NCBI RefSeq assembly: GCF_002777255.1
Contig: NZ_CP017634.1
Location: forward strand, 1,004,903-1,068,902
Origin: Candidatus Formimonas warabiya
GTDB lineage: Bacteria > Bacillota > Dehalobacteriia > Dehalobacteriales > Dehalobacteriaceae
Direction of reading: 5' to 3'
Length of the DNA: 64,000 nt
Both the position numbers and the translations under genes were made by a program. How positions within the stretch are numbered: the first letter of the stretch is position 1; each line of letters starts with the position of its first letter. Shown piece by piece: positions 34,438 through 44,374 of this stretch. Below the pieces are notes generated by a model. That model was not told the origin of the DNA. It worked only from the letters and a program-made list of their open reading frames with translations, and searched no databases.

Positions 34438-36594
34438 ATGCAAAACAATTATTTTAAAAAAAGTTTGGAACTGGGGGGACGTACCCTCACCCTGGAAACA
34501 GGTAGAATGGCGAAACAAGCCAGCGGTGCCGTATTTACCGTTTATGGAGACACAATGGTTCTCGCTACTGCCACAGGTTCATCAGAACCACGCGAAGGTA
34601 TTGATTTTTTTCCTCTTACCGTAGATTATGAGGAAAGATTATATGCCGTGGGCAAAATTCCCGGAGGATTCATTAAACGGGAGGGAAGACCCAGCGAAAA
34701 GGCGATCCTGTCTTCCCGCATCATTGACCGGCCGATCCGGCCTTTATTTCCCAAAGGATATCGAAATGATGTGCAAATTGTCACAACAGTGATGTCTGTC
34801 GACCAAGACAGCCCTCCGGATGTTACAGCCATTATTGGTGCTTCCGCAGCGTTGCATGTTTCAGACATTCCATTTTTAGGACCCATCGGCAGCGTGATTG
34901 TGGGAAGAGTGGACGGGAAACTGATCACCAATCCCACGGTAGAGCAAGCTGTCAAGAGTGATATGCATATTGCGGTGGCTGGAACGAAAGATGCCGTAAA
35001 TATGGTGGAAGCAGGGGCCTTGGAAGTCCCGGAGGAAGAAATTTTAGAAGCCATTATGTTCGGCCATGAAGAAATAAAAAAAATTGTGCAATTCATTGAG
35101 GATTTTCGCAACGAAGCCCTGGAATTAGGACTGGCTAAAGAAAAACAGGTATTCGTCCCGGTCAAACCGTCTGAAGAGTTGGAACAAGCAGTGCGAGACG
35201 TGGCGGTGGATATGATTTCTGAAGCCGTGCATAAATGTGCTGCAGAAAAAATGAGCAAATTGGACAGAGAAAACTATCTGAAAGAAATAAAAAAAGGTAT
35301 TCTCGCTCAATTTGAAGAACAATATCCCGAAGACGTAAAAGTAATCGCCGGTCTGGTAGATGGGATTGAAAAAGAAGTGGTCCGGCGCATTATTGCCCGG
35401 GAAAAAATTCGCATTGACGGCAGACAGATTAATGAAGTCCGTCCCATTACCGTGGAAGTAGGTATCTTAAGCAGAACACACGGTTCTTCTCTCTTTACCC
35501 GGGGTCAAACCCAGATTCTCAATGCCTGTACCTTAGGGGCAGTCGGGGATGAACAGATTCTCGACGGATTAGGTGTGGAAGAATCAAAACGATACATGCA
35601 CCATTATAACTTTCCGCCTTATAGTGTGGGGGAAGCGCGACCGATCCGGGGACCCGGACGGCGTGAAATCGGTCATGGTGCTTTAGCGGAACGGGCTTTG
35701 GAACCTGTGATCCCCTCAGAAGATGATTTTCCCTATACCCTTCGTTTGGTTTCAGAAGCCATTGAGTCCAACGGATCAACCTCTATGGGCAGTGTCTGCG
35801 CCAGCACTTTGTCATTAATGGATGCGGGCGTACCCATTAAAGCCCCTGTGGCCGGTGTTGCCATGGGACTAATCAAAGATGAGGACCATATCACCGTGCT
35901 GACCGACATTCAAGGAATGGAAGATGCCTTAGGAGATATGGATTTTAAAGTAGCGGGGACGGCCAAAGGGGTTACCGCCATTCAAATCGATATTAAAATT
36001 GCCGGGATTGACCGTCAAGTAATTACCCAGGCGTTGGCACAGGCGAAAGAAGGCAGAATGCATATTCTCGGGAAAATGCTTGAAGTCATCAGCGAACCGC
36101 GCAAAGAACTCTCCCCTTATGCTCCCCGGATTATCAGAACCAAGATTAATCCGGACAAAATTAGAGATGTGATCGGAGCCGGGGGTAAGATTATTAAAAA
36201 GATTGTGGAAGATACGGGCGCCAAAATTGATATTGAAGATGACGGACGGATCTTTATTGCCAGCATCGACGGCGCTGCGGGAGAAAAGGCTTTAAAGATT
36301 ATCGAGGCCATTACCCAGGAAGTGGAAGTAGGCCGTACCTATCTGGGCAAGGTGATCAAAATCATGGATTTTGGCGCCTTTGTAGAAATCATTCCCGGAG
36401 TATTAGACCTGCCGGGGAAAGACGGTATGGTTCATATTTCTCAACTTTCGGATAAACGGGTGGAAAAGGTAACAGATGTGCTTAAAGAAGGTGATCAAAT
36501 CCTGGTGAAGGCCATCGGCATCGATAACCAAGGTCGGGTTAAATTATCCCGAAAAGAAGTATTGCGAGATCAACAAAAAGAAAGTGAATCATAA
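34438..36594 (+). CDS. pnp: Polyribonucleotide nucleotidyltransferase (PNPase)
   Basis: 718 aa. The ATG at 34438 gives the family N-terminus ([28 protein letters not shown]); AGGAGG lies 15 nt upstream, rather far. The 72-bp longer frame from a GTG has no support. Two RNase PH domains (about 10-230 and 310-545) around a helical linker, then KH ([29 protein letters not shown]) and S1 ([20 protein letters not shown]) domains. 3'-5' phosphorolytic RNA decay. Confidence 0.97.
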   Translation: MQNNYFKKSLELGGRTLTLETGRMAKQASGAVFTVYGDTMVLATATGSSEPREGIDFFPLTVDYEERLYAVGKIPGGFIKREGRPSEKAILSSRIIDRPIRPLFPKGYRNDVQIVTTVMSVDQDSPPDVTAIIGASAALHVSDIPFLGPIGSVIVGRVDGKLITNPTVEQAVKSDMHIAVAGTKDAVNMVEAGALEVPEEEILEAIMFGHEEIKKIVQFIEDFRNEALELGLAKEKQVFVPVKPSEELEQAVRDVAVDMISEAVHKCAAEKMSKLDRENYLKEIKKGILAQFEEQYPEDVKVIAGLVDGIEKEVVRRIIAREKIRIDGRQINEVRPITVEVGILSRTHGSSLFTRGQTQILNACTLGAVGDEQILDGLGVEESKRYMHHYNFPPYSVGEARPIRGPGRREIGHGALAERALEPVIPSEDDFPYTLRLVSEAIESNGSTSMGSVCASTLSLMDAGVPIKAPVAGVAMGLIKDEDHITVLTDIQGMEDALGDMDFKVAGTAKGVTAIQIDIKIAGIDRQVITQALAQAKEGRMHILGKMLEVISEPRKELSPYAPRIIRTKINPDKIRDVIGAGGKIIKKIVEDTGAKIDIEDDGRIFIASIDGAAGEKALKIIEAITQEVEVGRTYLGKVIKIMDFGAFVEIIPGVLDLPGKDGMVHISQLSDKRVEKVTDVLKEGDQILVKAIGIDNQGRVKLSRKEVLRDQQKESES

Positions 36595-36595
36595 T

Positions 36596-36622
36596 CACGG
36601 GGAATCCGGGACCCGGTTACGG
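36596..36622. repeat. GC-rich intergenic repeat, copy 1
   Basis: AATCCGGGACCCGG immediately after the pnp stop. Related to the sequences at 48288, 57971 and 58200 (core CCGGtnCCCGGATCCC, either strand). Confidence 0.5.
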
Positions 36623-36657
36623 AGGTTCAAGAACACCCAAAAATAAAACTACTTATT

Positions 36658-36682
36658 AAAAAGCACCCTTGGTGCTTTTTCA
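36658..36682 (+). terminator. Terminator after pnp
   Basis: AAAAAGCACC / GGTGCTTTTT stem with a CTT loop and U tract in the stem end. Confidence 0.85.
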
Positions 36683-36744
36683 TTTACCTTTCATAATTTC
36701 TTCCTTCCCCGAATAACATAAACTAAAAAATGGGGGGGGATCAC

Positions 36745-37473
36745 ATGAGAGTCTATTACTTAACGAAAAAACAGGTCACAAATGGGATGGTCGGCGTACT
36801 AATTCTATTACTGATCGGATACCTGATCAGCAACTATATTTACCACAGTTTAGTAGTTCCTACGACCGAAATAACGCCCATTTACCAAGGCAGTGCTGAA
36901 AAGAAACAGATCAGCTTTGCCATAAATGTGGATTGGGGAGAAGAATATATCCCGGAAATGTTAAAAGTATTCAATACCCATCAAATTAAATGCACCTTCT
37001 TTTTAACAGGACGGTGGACAGAAAAATTTCCTGAATTAGCAAAATCGATTGGGGAAAACAAACAGGAAATCGGTAATCATGGCTATAAGCATGACAGCCC
37101 TAACGGCATGTCATTGGAAGAAAACAAGGCAGACATCGAAAAAGCAGCCCAAATCATTCAATCTGTGACCGGCAAACAAACAGTACTTTATGCCCCCGCT
37201 TCCGGAGAAAGCCAAGCCCATGTATTAAAGGCAGCCCATGAATTAGGCTATCAAACCATTTTGTGGAGCATCGACACTATCGATTGGAAAAATCCTCCGC
37301 CAGAGCAAATTCTCAATAAAGTATTAACGAAGGCCCATAACGGCGCTATCGTCCTGATGCATCCTACGAAACCAACGGTGGCAGCTCTCCCGGCTTTAAT
37401 CAGTGAATTAAAAAAACAAGGATATCAGTTTGTCACCGTATCCGAGAGTATTGTAGATGATCATCATGAATAG
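36745..37473 (+). CDS. Polysaccharide deacetylase family protein (YlxY-like)
   Basis: 242 aa; ATG 36745 follows GGGGGGGA. N-terminal TM/signal anchor (about residues 11-32) then a NodB domain: FAINVDWGEEYIPEML in place of the usual TFDDG, GNHGYKHDSP (metal His pair), YAPASGE, SIDTIDWKNP and GAIVLMHPT. The replaced DD motif is typical for the YlxY subgroup next to pnp, whose activity is uncertain. Acts outside the membrane, probably on peptidoglycan or in sporulation. Overlaps the next gene. Confidence 0.88.
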   Translation: MRVYYLTKKQVTNGMVGVLILLLIGYLISNYIYHSLVVPTTEITPIYQGSAEKKQISFAINVDWGEEYIPEMLKVFNTHQIKCTFFLTGRWTEKFPELAKSIGENKQEIGNHGYKHDSPNGMSLEENKADIEKAAQIIQSVTGKQTVLYAPASGESQAHVLKAAHELGYQTILWSIDTIDWKNPPPEQILNKVLTKAHNGAIVLMHPTKPTVAALPALISELKKQGYQFVTVSESIVDDHHE

Positions 37474-38578
37474 ATTCCTTTTTTATTTATTTCTTTTTAC
37501 CCTTTCCCTGATTTCTTTGCCCGTACTGGCGTCCGCACCGGTCATTCAAGCAAAAGCTGCTGTTTTAATGGACATGAAAACTGGACAGGTAGTATGGGAA
37601 AGGAATTCTAGAGATCCCTTACCCCCGGCAAGTACGACGAAAGTCTTGACGGCTATTTTAGCTTACGACATGGGAAATACAAATAAATTATGCGCCGTGT
37701 CTCCCAAAGCTGCCTCTGTTGGTGAGGCATCCATCCACTTAAAAGCAGGGGAAAAAATACTGCTTGGGGATTTGCTGAAAGGAGCCTTAATCTGTTCAGG
37801 GAACGACGCCTGTGTAGCCATCGCGGAAAATGTTTCAGGCAGTGAATCCCTTTTTGTACAGTGGATGAACTTAAAAGCAAAAATACTGGGAGCGGGGAGT
37901 AGTGAATTTGTAAACACAAATGGGCTCCCGGCAAAGGATCATTATGTTACTGCTTATGATTTAGCCTTAATCAGCAGATATGCCATGCAAAACCCCCAAT
38001 TTTCCGCTGTAGTCGGTAGCCGTTATCAGACCATTGGCCAGGGAACTTCAAAAAGATACTTAAAGAGTACGAATAAATTACTTTGGCAGTATCCCGGGTG
38101 CATCGGCATCAAGACAGGTACCACTGTGTCTGCGGGACCCTGTTTGGTTTCCGCAGGGGAAAGAGGAGAAAAGAAATTTTTATCTGTCGTTTTAAACAGC
38201 CCTGATCGTTTCGGGGACAGTTCCAAGCTTCTGGATTATGGTTTAGAGGATTTTTCCTCTCGAACTTTGTTTCACCGAGGTGATCTGATTAGAACAGTAC
38301 CTGTGATCAACGGCATGAAAAAAACCGTAGCAGTAATTATTTCTCAGGATGAGACAGTCGTTCTTCCCAAACAGCAAACGAAAGTGCCCCAGACTGAAAT
38401 TTTTATTCAAGAACAACTTGCCGCTCCCGTGCAAAAGGGGCAATCCTTAGGACATATTGATGTTCTGGACAACAATCGGGGGCTCCTATCACGCATAAAT
38501 ATCGTTGCCGATGAAAGCATTCCGGAAAGACTGACTTTATGGGAAAAATTAAAAAGGCTTTGCCAGCTTGTGATTTAA
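37466..38578 (+). CDS. D-alanyl-D-alanine carboxypeptidase (S11, DacF-like)
   Basis: 370 aa from ATG 37466 (an in-frame ATG 9 nt earlier is also possible). Signal peptide NRFLFYLFLFTLSLISLPVLASAP; SxxK in PPASTTKVLTA, SxN in ICSGNDACVAIAE, KTG in GIKTGTTVSAG; then a C-terminal beta domain (PBP5_C). Penicillin-binding protein that trims D-Ala from peptidoglycan stem peptides; DacF types act in forespore cortex synthesis. Overlaps the deacetylase gene by 8 nt. Confidence 0.92.
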   Translation: MNRFLFYLFLFTLSLISLPVLASAPVIQAKAAVLMDMKTGQVVWERNSRDPLPPASTTKVLTAILAYDMGNTNKLCAVSPKAASVGEASIHLKAGEKILLGDLLKGALICSGNDACVAIAENVSGSESLFVQWMNLKAKILGAGSSEFVNTNGLPAKDHYVTAYDLALISRYAMQNPQFSAVVGSRYQTIGQGTSKRYLKSTNKLLWQYPGCIGIKTGTTVSAGPCLVSAGERGEKKFLSVVLNSPDRFGDSSKLLDYGLEDFSSRTLFHRGDLIRTVPVINGMKKTVAVIISQDETVVLPKQQTKVPQTEIFIQEQLAAPVQKGQSLGHIDVLDNNRGLLSRINIVADESIPERLTLWEKLKRLCQLVI

Positions 38579-38636
38579 AGGAATTTTTCGTCCTTCATAG
38601 AACAATAAAAGGGATAACGTATTTTAGGAGGGGAAA

Positions 38637-39899
38637 ATGCTATATAAAGACATATTATCCAATGGAATTCGCGTGGTAACGGAAGAACTGCCGTTTGTCC
38701 ACTCCGTATCCCTCGGCATTTGGGTGGGGACCGGATCACGGTTCGAAGATAAAAGGATCCATGGGGTTTCTCACTTTCTCGAGCATATGCTCTTTAAAGG
38801 AACAAAAAACCGGAATGCCAAACAAATTGCAGAAAGTCTTGAAGCAGTAGGAGGTCAAATTAACGCTTTTACCTCCAAAGAGCACACCTGTTACTATGCC
38901 AAAGTATTAAGTGATCATTTTGACTTGGCCGCAGATATTCTGGCGGATATGTTTTTAAACTCCCTTTTCTCGGCTGAGGAAATGGATAAAGAACGAAACG
39001 TGATTTTGGAAGAGATTAAAATGTATGAAGATACTCCTGATGAGCTGGTTCATGATGTTTATTCACGTACCCTCTGGCCCCAGGATCCGTTGGGACAGTC
39101 CATCATCGGCACTTCCAAATCCGTGGAGAATATTTCCCGGGATCAATTAATTGCTTATTATCAATCAACCTATGTACCCCAAAATGTAGTGATTGCCATT
39201 GCCGGTAAAATTCAACGGGAGGTAGTATTAGAAAAACTGGAGAAACTATTCTCCCCGCTTTCCGGTCAGTTTCAACCCCCATCCTTAAATGAGCCGCAAG
39301 CTTTTAGCGACGCTTCCTTCGTGGCAAAGGATATTGAGCAGATGCATCTGTGTTTAGGTACGCCGGGCCTTTCCAGTCAGCACGACAATATTTATGCTCT
39401 CTCCGTACTGAACAATGTTCTGGGCGGGGGGATTAGTTCCCGTCTTTTTCAGGAGGTACGGGAAGAAAGGGGACTGACCTACACCATTTACTCCTATCAT
39501 TCCGGGTATTCTAATAGTGGAATATTTGGGGTTTATGCCGGTACAAGCCTGCAAAATTCCCAGGCAGTCACGGAAATCATCCTCAAACAAATTTCCGACA
39601 TCAAAAGAAATGGCATCACACCACAAGAATTGGAAAATACCAAACAACACATTAAGGGAACCGTTCTCTTAAGCTTGGAAAACGTGAGCAATCGGATGAA
39701 CCGATTAGGGAAATCGGAAATCAGTTTTGGCAGATTAATTACCCCGGAAGAAATTGTAGATTCTGTGATGAAAGTTTCCCATGAAGTAGTGATAGAGACG
39801 GCCCGTCAAGTGTTTGATTTTGAAAAATGTGCTTTTGCTGCCGTGGGCCCGGAAAAACCGGCTTTCCATTTATCCACCCTGGTGGAAAAAATTAAGTAA
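38637..39899 (+). CDS. M16 family zinc peptidase (MlpA/YmxG)
   Basis: 420 aa; ATG after AGGAGGGG. Inverted zinc motif HFLEHMLFKGT (HxxEH) near residue 46, downstream glutamate in NVILEEIKMYEDTPDE, and the C-terminal non-catalytic half with LNNVLGGGISSRLFQEVREERGLTYTIYSY. Mitochondrial-processing-peptidase-like; in Bacillus the homologue between ylxY and ymxH is mlpA. Substrate unknown here. Confidence 0.93.
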   Translation: MLYKDILSNGIRVVTEELPFVHSVSLGIWVGTGSRFEDKRIHGVSHFLEHMLFKGTKNRNAKQIAESLEAVGGQINAFTSKEHTCYYAKVLSDHFDLAADILADMFLNSLFSAEEMDKERNVILEEIKMYEDTPDELVHDVYSRTLWPQDPLGQSIIGTSKSVENISRDQLIAYYQSTYVPQNVVIAIAGKIQREVVLEKLEKLFSPLSGQFQPPSLNEPQAFSDASFVAKDIEQMHLCLGTPGLSSQHDNIYALSVLNNVLGGGISSRLFQEVREERGLTYTIYSYHSGYSNSGIFGVYAGTSLQNSQAVTEIILKQISDIKRNGITPQELENTKQHIKGTVLLSLENVSNRMNRLGKSEISFGRLITPEEIVDSVMKVSHEVVIETARQVFDFEKCAFAAVGPEKPAFHLSTLVEKIK

Positions 39900-39910
39900 G
39901 GAGAAAGGCA

Positions 39911-40360
39911 TTGGGTACCGTAAAAATTGGAATAAACTATTGCCATCATTATGAAGGATTGCCCAAACCTGAATACCAGACCGCAGGAGCCGCCGGTTTC
40001 GATCTGTTAGCCGCCATTGATCATGACCGGGAGCTCAAACCGGGGGACTTTCAGCTGATGCCCACAGGAATAAAAATTGAATTGCCTTTTGGTTATGAAG
40101 GTCAGGTCCGACCGCGGAGTGGTTTAGCATTAAAACATGGCATTACCGTATTAAACAGCCCTGGAACCATTGATTCGGATTACCGGGGGGAAATCCAAGT
40201 AATTCTGATTAATTTTAGTAAAAACATTTTCCTGGTGACCCGAGGAATGCGTATTGCCCAACTCGTGGTGAGCGAAATTACCAAAGTAGAACTGGCGGAA
40301 ACCCTCTCCCTGCATGAAACAGAGAGAAATTCCGGTGGTTTTGGCCATACCGGCTGGTAA
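39911..40360 (+). CDS. dut: dUTP diphosphatase
   Basis: 149 aa; TTG start after AAGGAGAAAGG. All five trimeric dUTPase motifs: AGFDLLAA, RPRSGLALKHGI, GTIDSDYRGEI, RGMRIAQLVV and ERNSGGFGHTG. Converts dUTP to dUMP, keeping uracil out of DNA. 11 nt after the M16 gene. Confidence 0.95.
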   Translation: MGTVKIGINYCHHYEGLPKPEYQTAGAAGFDLLAAIDHDRELKPGDFQLMPTGIKIELPFGYEGQVRPRSGLALKHGITVLNSPGTIDSDYRGEIQVILINFSKNIFLVTRGMRIAQLVVSEITKVELAETLSLHETERNSGGFGHTGW

Positions 40361-40425
40361 TTTAGAAGCATACCTGTCTCTTTATCTTCATATCATTGTT
40401 ATAGGAATAAAGAGAAGGTGATGGG

Positions 40426-40683
40426 ATGAAATTAAGTGAATTAATCGGAAAAAAAATTGTTAATGTGTACGATGGAGGGATTTTAGGAACTGTGGGAGAC
40501 TCGGATTTGGTGATTGACCCCTTTTCCGGAGATATTGAATCCATTATTTTACCGAACAAAAGTAGTGTCTTTAATTTATGGTTTCAAAAACAACAGCTGA
40601 TAATCCCATGGGCCTCCATAAAAAAGGTGGGATCTGAAGTAATTGTTGTTGATATCGATGAATCTCACAGTAAGATGTGGTAA
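40426..40683 (+). CDS. YlmC/YmxH family sporulation protein (PRC barrel)
   Basis: 85 aa. MKLSELIGKKIVNVYDGGILGTVGDSDLVIDPFSGDIESIILP is the PRC-barrel start of the YlmC/YmxH family. Small beta-barrel protein conserved among endospore formers; molecular role unknown. Preceded by GAAGGTG ribosome binding site. Confidence 0.9.
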   Translation: MKLSELIGKKIVNVYDGGILGTVGDSDLVIDPFSGDIESIILPNKSSVFNLWFQKQQLIIPWASIKKVGSEVIVVDIDESHSKMW

Positions 40684-40718
40684 CGGCTCAGGACCTCGAA
40701 AACCGGTTTAAATCTTTC

Positions 40719-40785
40719 CCCCCGGGTTGTTATTTGTGCGTCTCCCTTTCCGGCACAATAACCCGGGGCATTTTTTATTTTAAGA
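40719..40785 (+). terminator. Terminator after ymxH
   Basis: Long imperfect stem: CCCCGGGTT...ATTTGTGC against GCACAATAACCCGGGG, followed by CATTTTTTATTTT. A small bulge lies on the left strand. Confidence 0.8.
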
Positions 40786-40891
40786 AATATAAATTATTTT
40801 TCAGGTAAAAAATGCAGATGTAACCAGGATTTTTTTTATTTTCATGGAATAATACTAGTTATACATTTTTTAGGGAGGTTGTGATTTCGCA

Positions 40892-41695
40892 TTGTCGGAA
40901 AAAATCAAAGTAATATTAACGGGTGTGAGCGGAAAAATGGGTAAAACCATTTTGGCCGGAATTATCAACGAACCTGACATTCAAGTAGTTGGGGCTGTTG
41001 ATATTAAGTTTTTAGGAAAAGACATTGGATTTTTTACCGGCGGAGAGCCTGTGCAAATTTATGTGGAGGAAAATCTCGAGCAGGTAATGAAAGATAAAAA
41101 ACCTGATATCATGATTGATTTTACCAATCCGCAAGCAGTTATGAAAAACATCCGCACCGCCATGAACCATAAAGTTGCCAGCATCATTGGCACTACCGGA
41201 TTAACCGGCCATGATATGGAAGAGATTGGTGCTCTTTCGGAAAGAAACGGCACCCCTATTTTCATCGCGCCGAACTTTGCTTTGGGCGCTGTATTAATGA
41301 TGAGATTTGCCAAGGAAGCCAGCCGCTATTTTCCTTGTGTGGAAATCATTGAAAAACACCATGATCAAAAAATGGATGCTCCTTCCGGTACGGCCGTGAA
41401 AACGCTGGAACTGATTGCCGAAGAAAGAGAGGAAGTGCACCAAGGTGCTTCCCATGAATTTGAAAGAATTTCCGGCTGCCGGGGAGGAGAATTCCAGGGA
41501 ATGCGCGTGCACAGTATCCGTTTGCCCGGTTTAGTCGCCCATCAAGAAGTGATTTTTGGCGGTGTGGGACAAACCCTGACGATCCGGCACGACTCCCTCA
41601 CGAGGGAGTCTTTTGTGCCAGGTGTCCTGTTGGCACTGAAAAATATCCTGAAAATGAAGGGAGTGGTTTATGGCTTAGAAAAATTGCTCTGGTAG
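40892..41695 (+). CDS. dapB: 4-hydroxy-tetrahydrodipicolinate reductase
   Basis: 267 aa; TTG start, AGGGAGG about 13 nt upstream. Nucleotide-binding VILTGVSGKMGKTI, and the catalytic/substrate motif IIEKHHDQKMDAPSGTA. Reduces HTPA to tetrahydrodipicolinate in lysine/diaminopimelate synthesis. Opens a lysine-dipicolinate cluster with dpaAB, asd, dapG and dapA. Confidence 0.95.
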   Translation: MSEKIKVILTGVSGKMGKTILAGIINEPDIQVVGAVDIKFLGKDIGFFTGGEPVQIYVEENLEQVMKDKKPDIMIDFTNPQAVMKNIRTAMNHKVASIIGTTGLTGHDMEEIGALSERNGTPIFIAPNFALGAVLMMRFAKEASRYFPCVEIIEKHHDQKMDAPSGTAVKTLELIAEEREEVHQGASHEFERISGCRGGEFQGMRVHSIRLPGLVAHQEVIFGGVGQTLTIRHDSLTRESFVPGVLLALKNILKMKGVVYGLEKLLW

Positions 41696-41783
41696 AAAAC
41701 AAAAATTATATCCAAGCACCTCCCTTGTTTGATGCTCATATATTGGTATTAGTTACGAGCCTCTTTATTCTGGAGGGATGGAG

Positions 41784-42680
41784 ATGCATCCAGATACCCC
41801 AAAAAGACGTTTGGCTATTCTAGGCGGAGATGATCGCGAAATAATTCTCTTAAAAGCCCTTCATGATCAGGGTTATCATCTCAAAGTATTTGGTTTTCCA
41901 GCTTCATTACTGCCGGTGGGTATCCCATTATTGGATTCTATTTCGGAAGCAATGAGAGATGTAGATGCTATCATTCTGCCTATGCCGGGAATAAGCAACA
42001 AAGGGATGCTTTTCGCCAAGCATATGACCCAGGAAATAATTGTATCTCCGGACAATTTTGCCGGTATTCCTCCAGGTATTCCTGTTTTTGTGGGAGCAGC
42101 TTCTCCATACCTGAAAAACCTGGCAGATCAATTTGATTTTGTGCTCATTGAAGTAGCAGACTTAGATGAAATTGCCATTCCTAATTCTGTTCCTTCCGCT
42201 GAAGGTGCGATTCAATTGGCCATGGAAAAATTACCGATTACCATTCATCGTTCTCATTCCCTGGTCATCGGTTATGGAAGAGTTGCTGAGACGCTCTCTT
42301 TGATGTTGAAAGGCTTAGGCGCCGAGGTAACTGTTGCGGCCAGGAACCCATCCCAATTGGCAAAATGCCGGGTATTAGGCTACCACGTGAAAGAGCTTCA
42401 GGACCTTTCTCAATACGTGGAAAAGGCAGACGTTATTTTTAACACCGTACCCGCCCCTGTGATCGGCGCATCCATTCTCGCTCACCTAAAAGAAGGCGCA
42501 TGGATCATTGATCTGGCCTCAAGTCCGGGGGGAACAGATTTTGAAACAGCAAAAAAATTAGGTGTAAACGCGTGTTTGGCTCCGGGATTACCCGGAAAAG
42601 TCGCTCCAGTGACCGCAGGAAAAATACTGGCCAAAGCCTATCCAGTTTTGCTTGAATCTTGGTTTTCCAAATCCGGTTAA
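41784..42680 (+). CDS. dpaA: Dipicolinate synthase subunit A
   Basis: 298 aa. ATG 41784 is 6 nt after GGAGGG; the ATG at 41778 is too close. N-terminal LAILGGDDREIILLKALHDQGY, central Rossmann motif SLVIGYGRVAETLSLMLKGLGAEV, and NTVPAPVIG / IIDLASSPGG. With DpaB it oxidises the DapA product to dipicolinic acid, the calcium chelator of the spore core. Direct evidence that the host forms spores. Mother-cell (sigma-K) expression is known in Bacillus; no clear sigma-K site was assigned here. Confidence 0.96.
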   Translation: MHPDTPKRRLAILGGDDREIILLKALHDQGYHLKVFGFPASLLPVGIPLLDSISEAMRDVDAIILPMPGISNKGMLFAKHMTQEIIVSPDNFAGIPPGIPVFVGAASPYLKNLADQFDFVLIEVADLDEIAIPNSVPSAEGAIQLAMEKLPITIHRSHSLVIGYGRVAETLSLMLKGLGAEVTVAARNPSQLAKCRVLGYHVKELQDLSQYVEKADVIFNTVPAPVIGASILAHLKEGAWIIDLASSPGGTDFETAKKLGVNACLAPGLPGKVAPVTAGKILAKAYPVLLESWFSKSG

Positions 42681-42720
42681 TTTTTCAAGTACGTGCGTCA
42701 GCGATTTGGAGGTGCTGGAA

Positions 42721-43308
42721 ATGCGTTTAATGGGTAAGAAAATTGGCTTTGCTCTTACCGGTTCTCACTGTACCCTTGGGCAAGTAATCAAAGAAGTGGA
42801 AAAGCTGGTTACAGAGGAAGGCGCAGAAGTTTATCCCATTCTATCGGGTTCTGTGAACAATACAGATACTCGTTTTGGTACGGCCCAGTCTTGGAAAGAC
42901 TCTTTGGAGAGAATTACCAATCATCAGCTTATTACTACGATTGTTGATGCCGAGCCCATCGGACCCCAAAAATTGTTAGATCTGGTGGTCATCGCACCCT
43001 GTACGGGAAATACCCTGGCAAAACTTGCCCACGGCATCATTGATTCTCCGCCCCTGATGGCAGCAAAGGCGGTTTTACGAAATCAGAAACCAGTGGTTGT
43101 CGCCATTTCGACCAATGATGGATTAGGTTTTGGTGCTTACAACATCGGTATCTTATTAAATACAAAAAACATTTACTTGGTTCCTTTTGGGCAGGATAGC
43201 CCCATGAGCAAAGCGAACTCCTTGGTCGCACATATGGAGAAAATTTCCGATACCATTATGGAAAGCCTCCAGGGTAGACAAATACAGCCTTTGCTAGTAC
43301 AATACTAA
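42721..43308 (+). CDS. dpaB: Dipicolinate synthase subunit B (flavoprotein)
   Basis: 195 aa from ATG 42721, 7 nt after TTTGGAGGTG. Flavoprotein fold: IGFALTGSHCTLGQVIKEVEKL, VVIAPCTGNTLAKLAHGIIDSPPLMAAKA. Partner of DpaA in dipicolinate formation. The longer open frame overlaps dpaA and is not needed. Confidence 0.96.
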   Translation: MRLMGKKIGFALTGSHCTLGQVIKEVEKLVTEEGAEVYPILSGSVNNTDTRFGTAQSWKDSLERITNHQLITTIVDAEPIGPQKLLDLVVIAPCTGNTLAKLAHGIIDSPPLMAAKAVLRNQKPVVVAISTNDGLGFGAYNIGILLNTKNIYLVPFGQDSPMSKANSLVAHMEKISDTIMESLQGRQIQPLLVQY

Positions 43309-43347
43309 ACTAGAATATGGATCCGGAAAAAATTTGGAGGGACTATT

Positions 43348-44364
43348 GTGAAACGATATAATGTGGCAATTGTTGGTGCAACAGGAGCAGTAGGACAGGA
43401 AATTCTAAAAATATTAGCCAATCGAAATTTTCCCGTGCAGGAATTAAAGCTCTTGGCTACAGAAAGATCCCATGGAAAAAAAGTCCTTTTTCAGGGAAAG
43501 GAATATCTGGTTGAGGCCACTGTTCCTGAGTCCTTTGAGGACATGAACATAGTTTTATTTGCCGGAGGATCGGCCAGTAAAGAATTTGCTCATGAAGCGG
43601 TCAAAAGAGGTGCCGTGGTCATAGACAACAGCAGTTCTTTTCGCATGGACCCCAAAGTACCTCTCGTGGTACCTGAGGTCAATCCGGAAGATGTCCGGTG
43701 GCATCAAGGAATTATTGCCAACCCCAATTGTTCTACCATTCAAATGGTAGTGGCATTAAAACCTTTACATGATGCGGCCAAAATTAAGAGAATTGTTGTG
43801 TCCACATATCAAGCGGTTTCCGGTGCGGGAAAAGAAGCGATTGATGAATTGGCAGAACAAGTGAAACAGGTTATGAGCGAAAAGGATGTAAAACCTGAAA
43901 TATTTCCTTATCAAATTGCCTTTAATTTGATTCCCCATATTGATGTGTTTGTGGAAGGGGATTATACTAAGGAAGAAATGAAAATGGTAAATGAAACACG
44001 GAAGATGTTTCATGACGGCGATATTGCCATTAGTGCCACCACAGTGAGAGTGCCTGTTTTCCGCAGTCATTCAGAAGCGGTAAATATTGAAACGGAAAAA
44101 AACCTGTCCCCGGAAGAAGCGAAGGAAATTCTGAAAGGGGCTCCAGGCATTATTGTAGTTGATGATCCCGCCACCAAACAATATCCCATGCCTTTATATG
44201 CGTCGGATACTGATGAAGTCTACGTGGGGCGGATTAGGAGAGACATCTCCTGCCCCAATGGGAATGGTTTAGTGTTGTGGGTCGTAGCGGACCAGTTACG
44301 AAAAGGTGCAGCCACAAATGCAGTGCAAATTGCTGAATTACTAATCAAAGACAACCTGATTTAG
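43348..44364 (+). CDS. asd: Aspartate-semialdehyde dehydrogenase
   Basis: 338 aa; GTG start after TTGGAGGG. NADP motif VGATGAVGQEIL, catalytic Cys in NPNCSTIQMVVAL, SGAGKEAIDEL, and catalytic His in VPVFRSHSEAVNIE. Makes aspartate semialdehyde for lysine, threonine and methionine. In the spoVF-asd-dapG-dapA order as in Bacillus. Confidence 0.96.
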   Translation: MKRYNVAIVGATGAVGQEILKILANRNFPVQELKLLATERSHGKKVLFQGKEYLVEATVPESFEDMNIVLFAGGSASKEFAHEAVKRGAVVIDNSSSFRMDPKVPLVVPEVNPEDVRWHQGIIANPNCSTIQMVVALKPLHDAAKIKRIVVSTYQAVSGAGKEAIDELAEQVKQVMSEKDVKPEIFPYQIAFNLIPHIDVFVEGDYTKEEMKMVNETRKMFHDGDIAISATTVRVPVFRSHSEAVNIETEKNLSPEEAKEILKGAPGIIVVDDPATKQYPMPLYASDTDEVYVGRIRRDISCPNGNGLVLWVVADQLRKGAATNAVQIAELLIKDNLI

Positions 44365-44374
44365 AGGTGACAAA

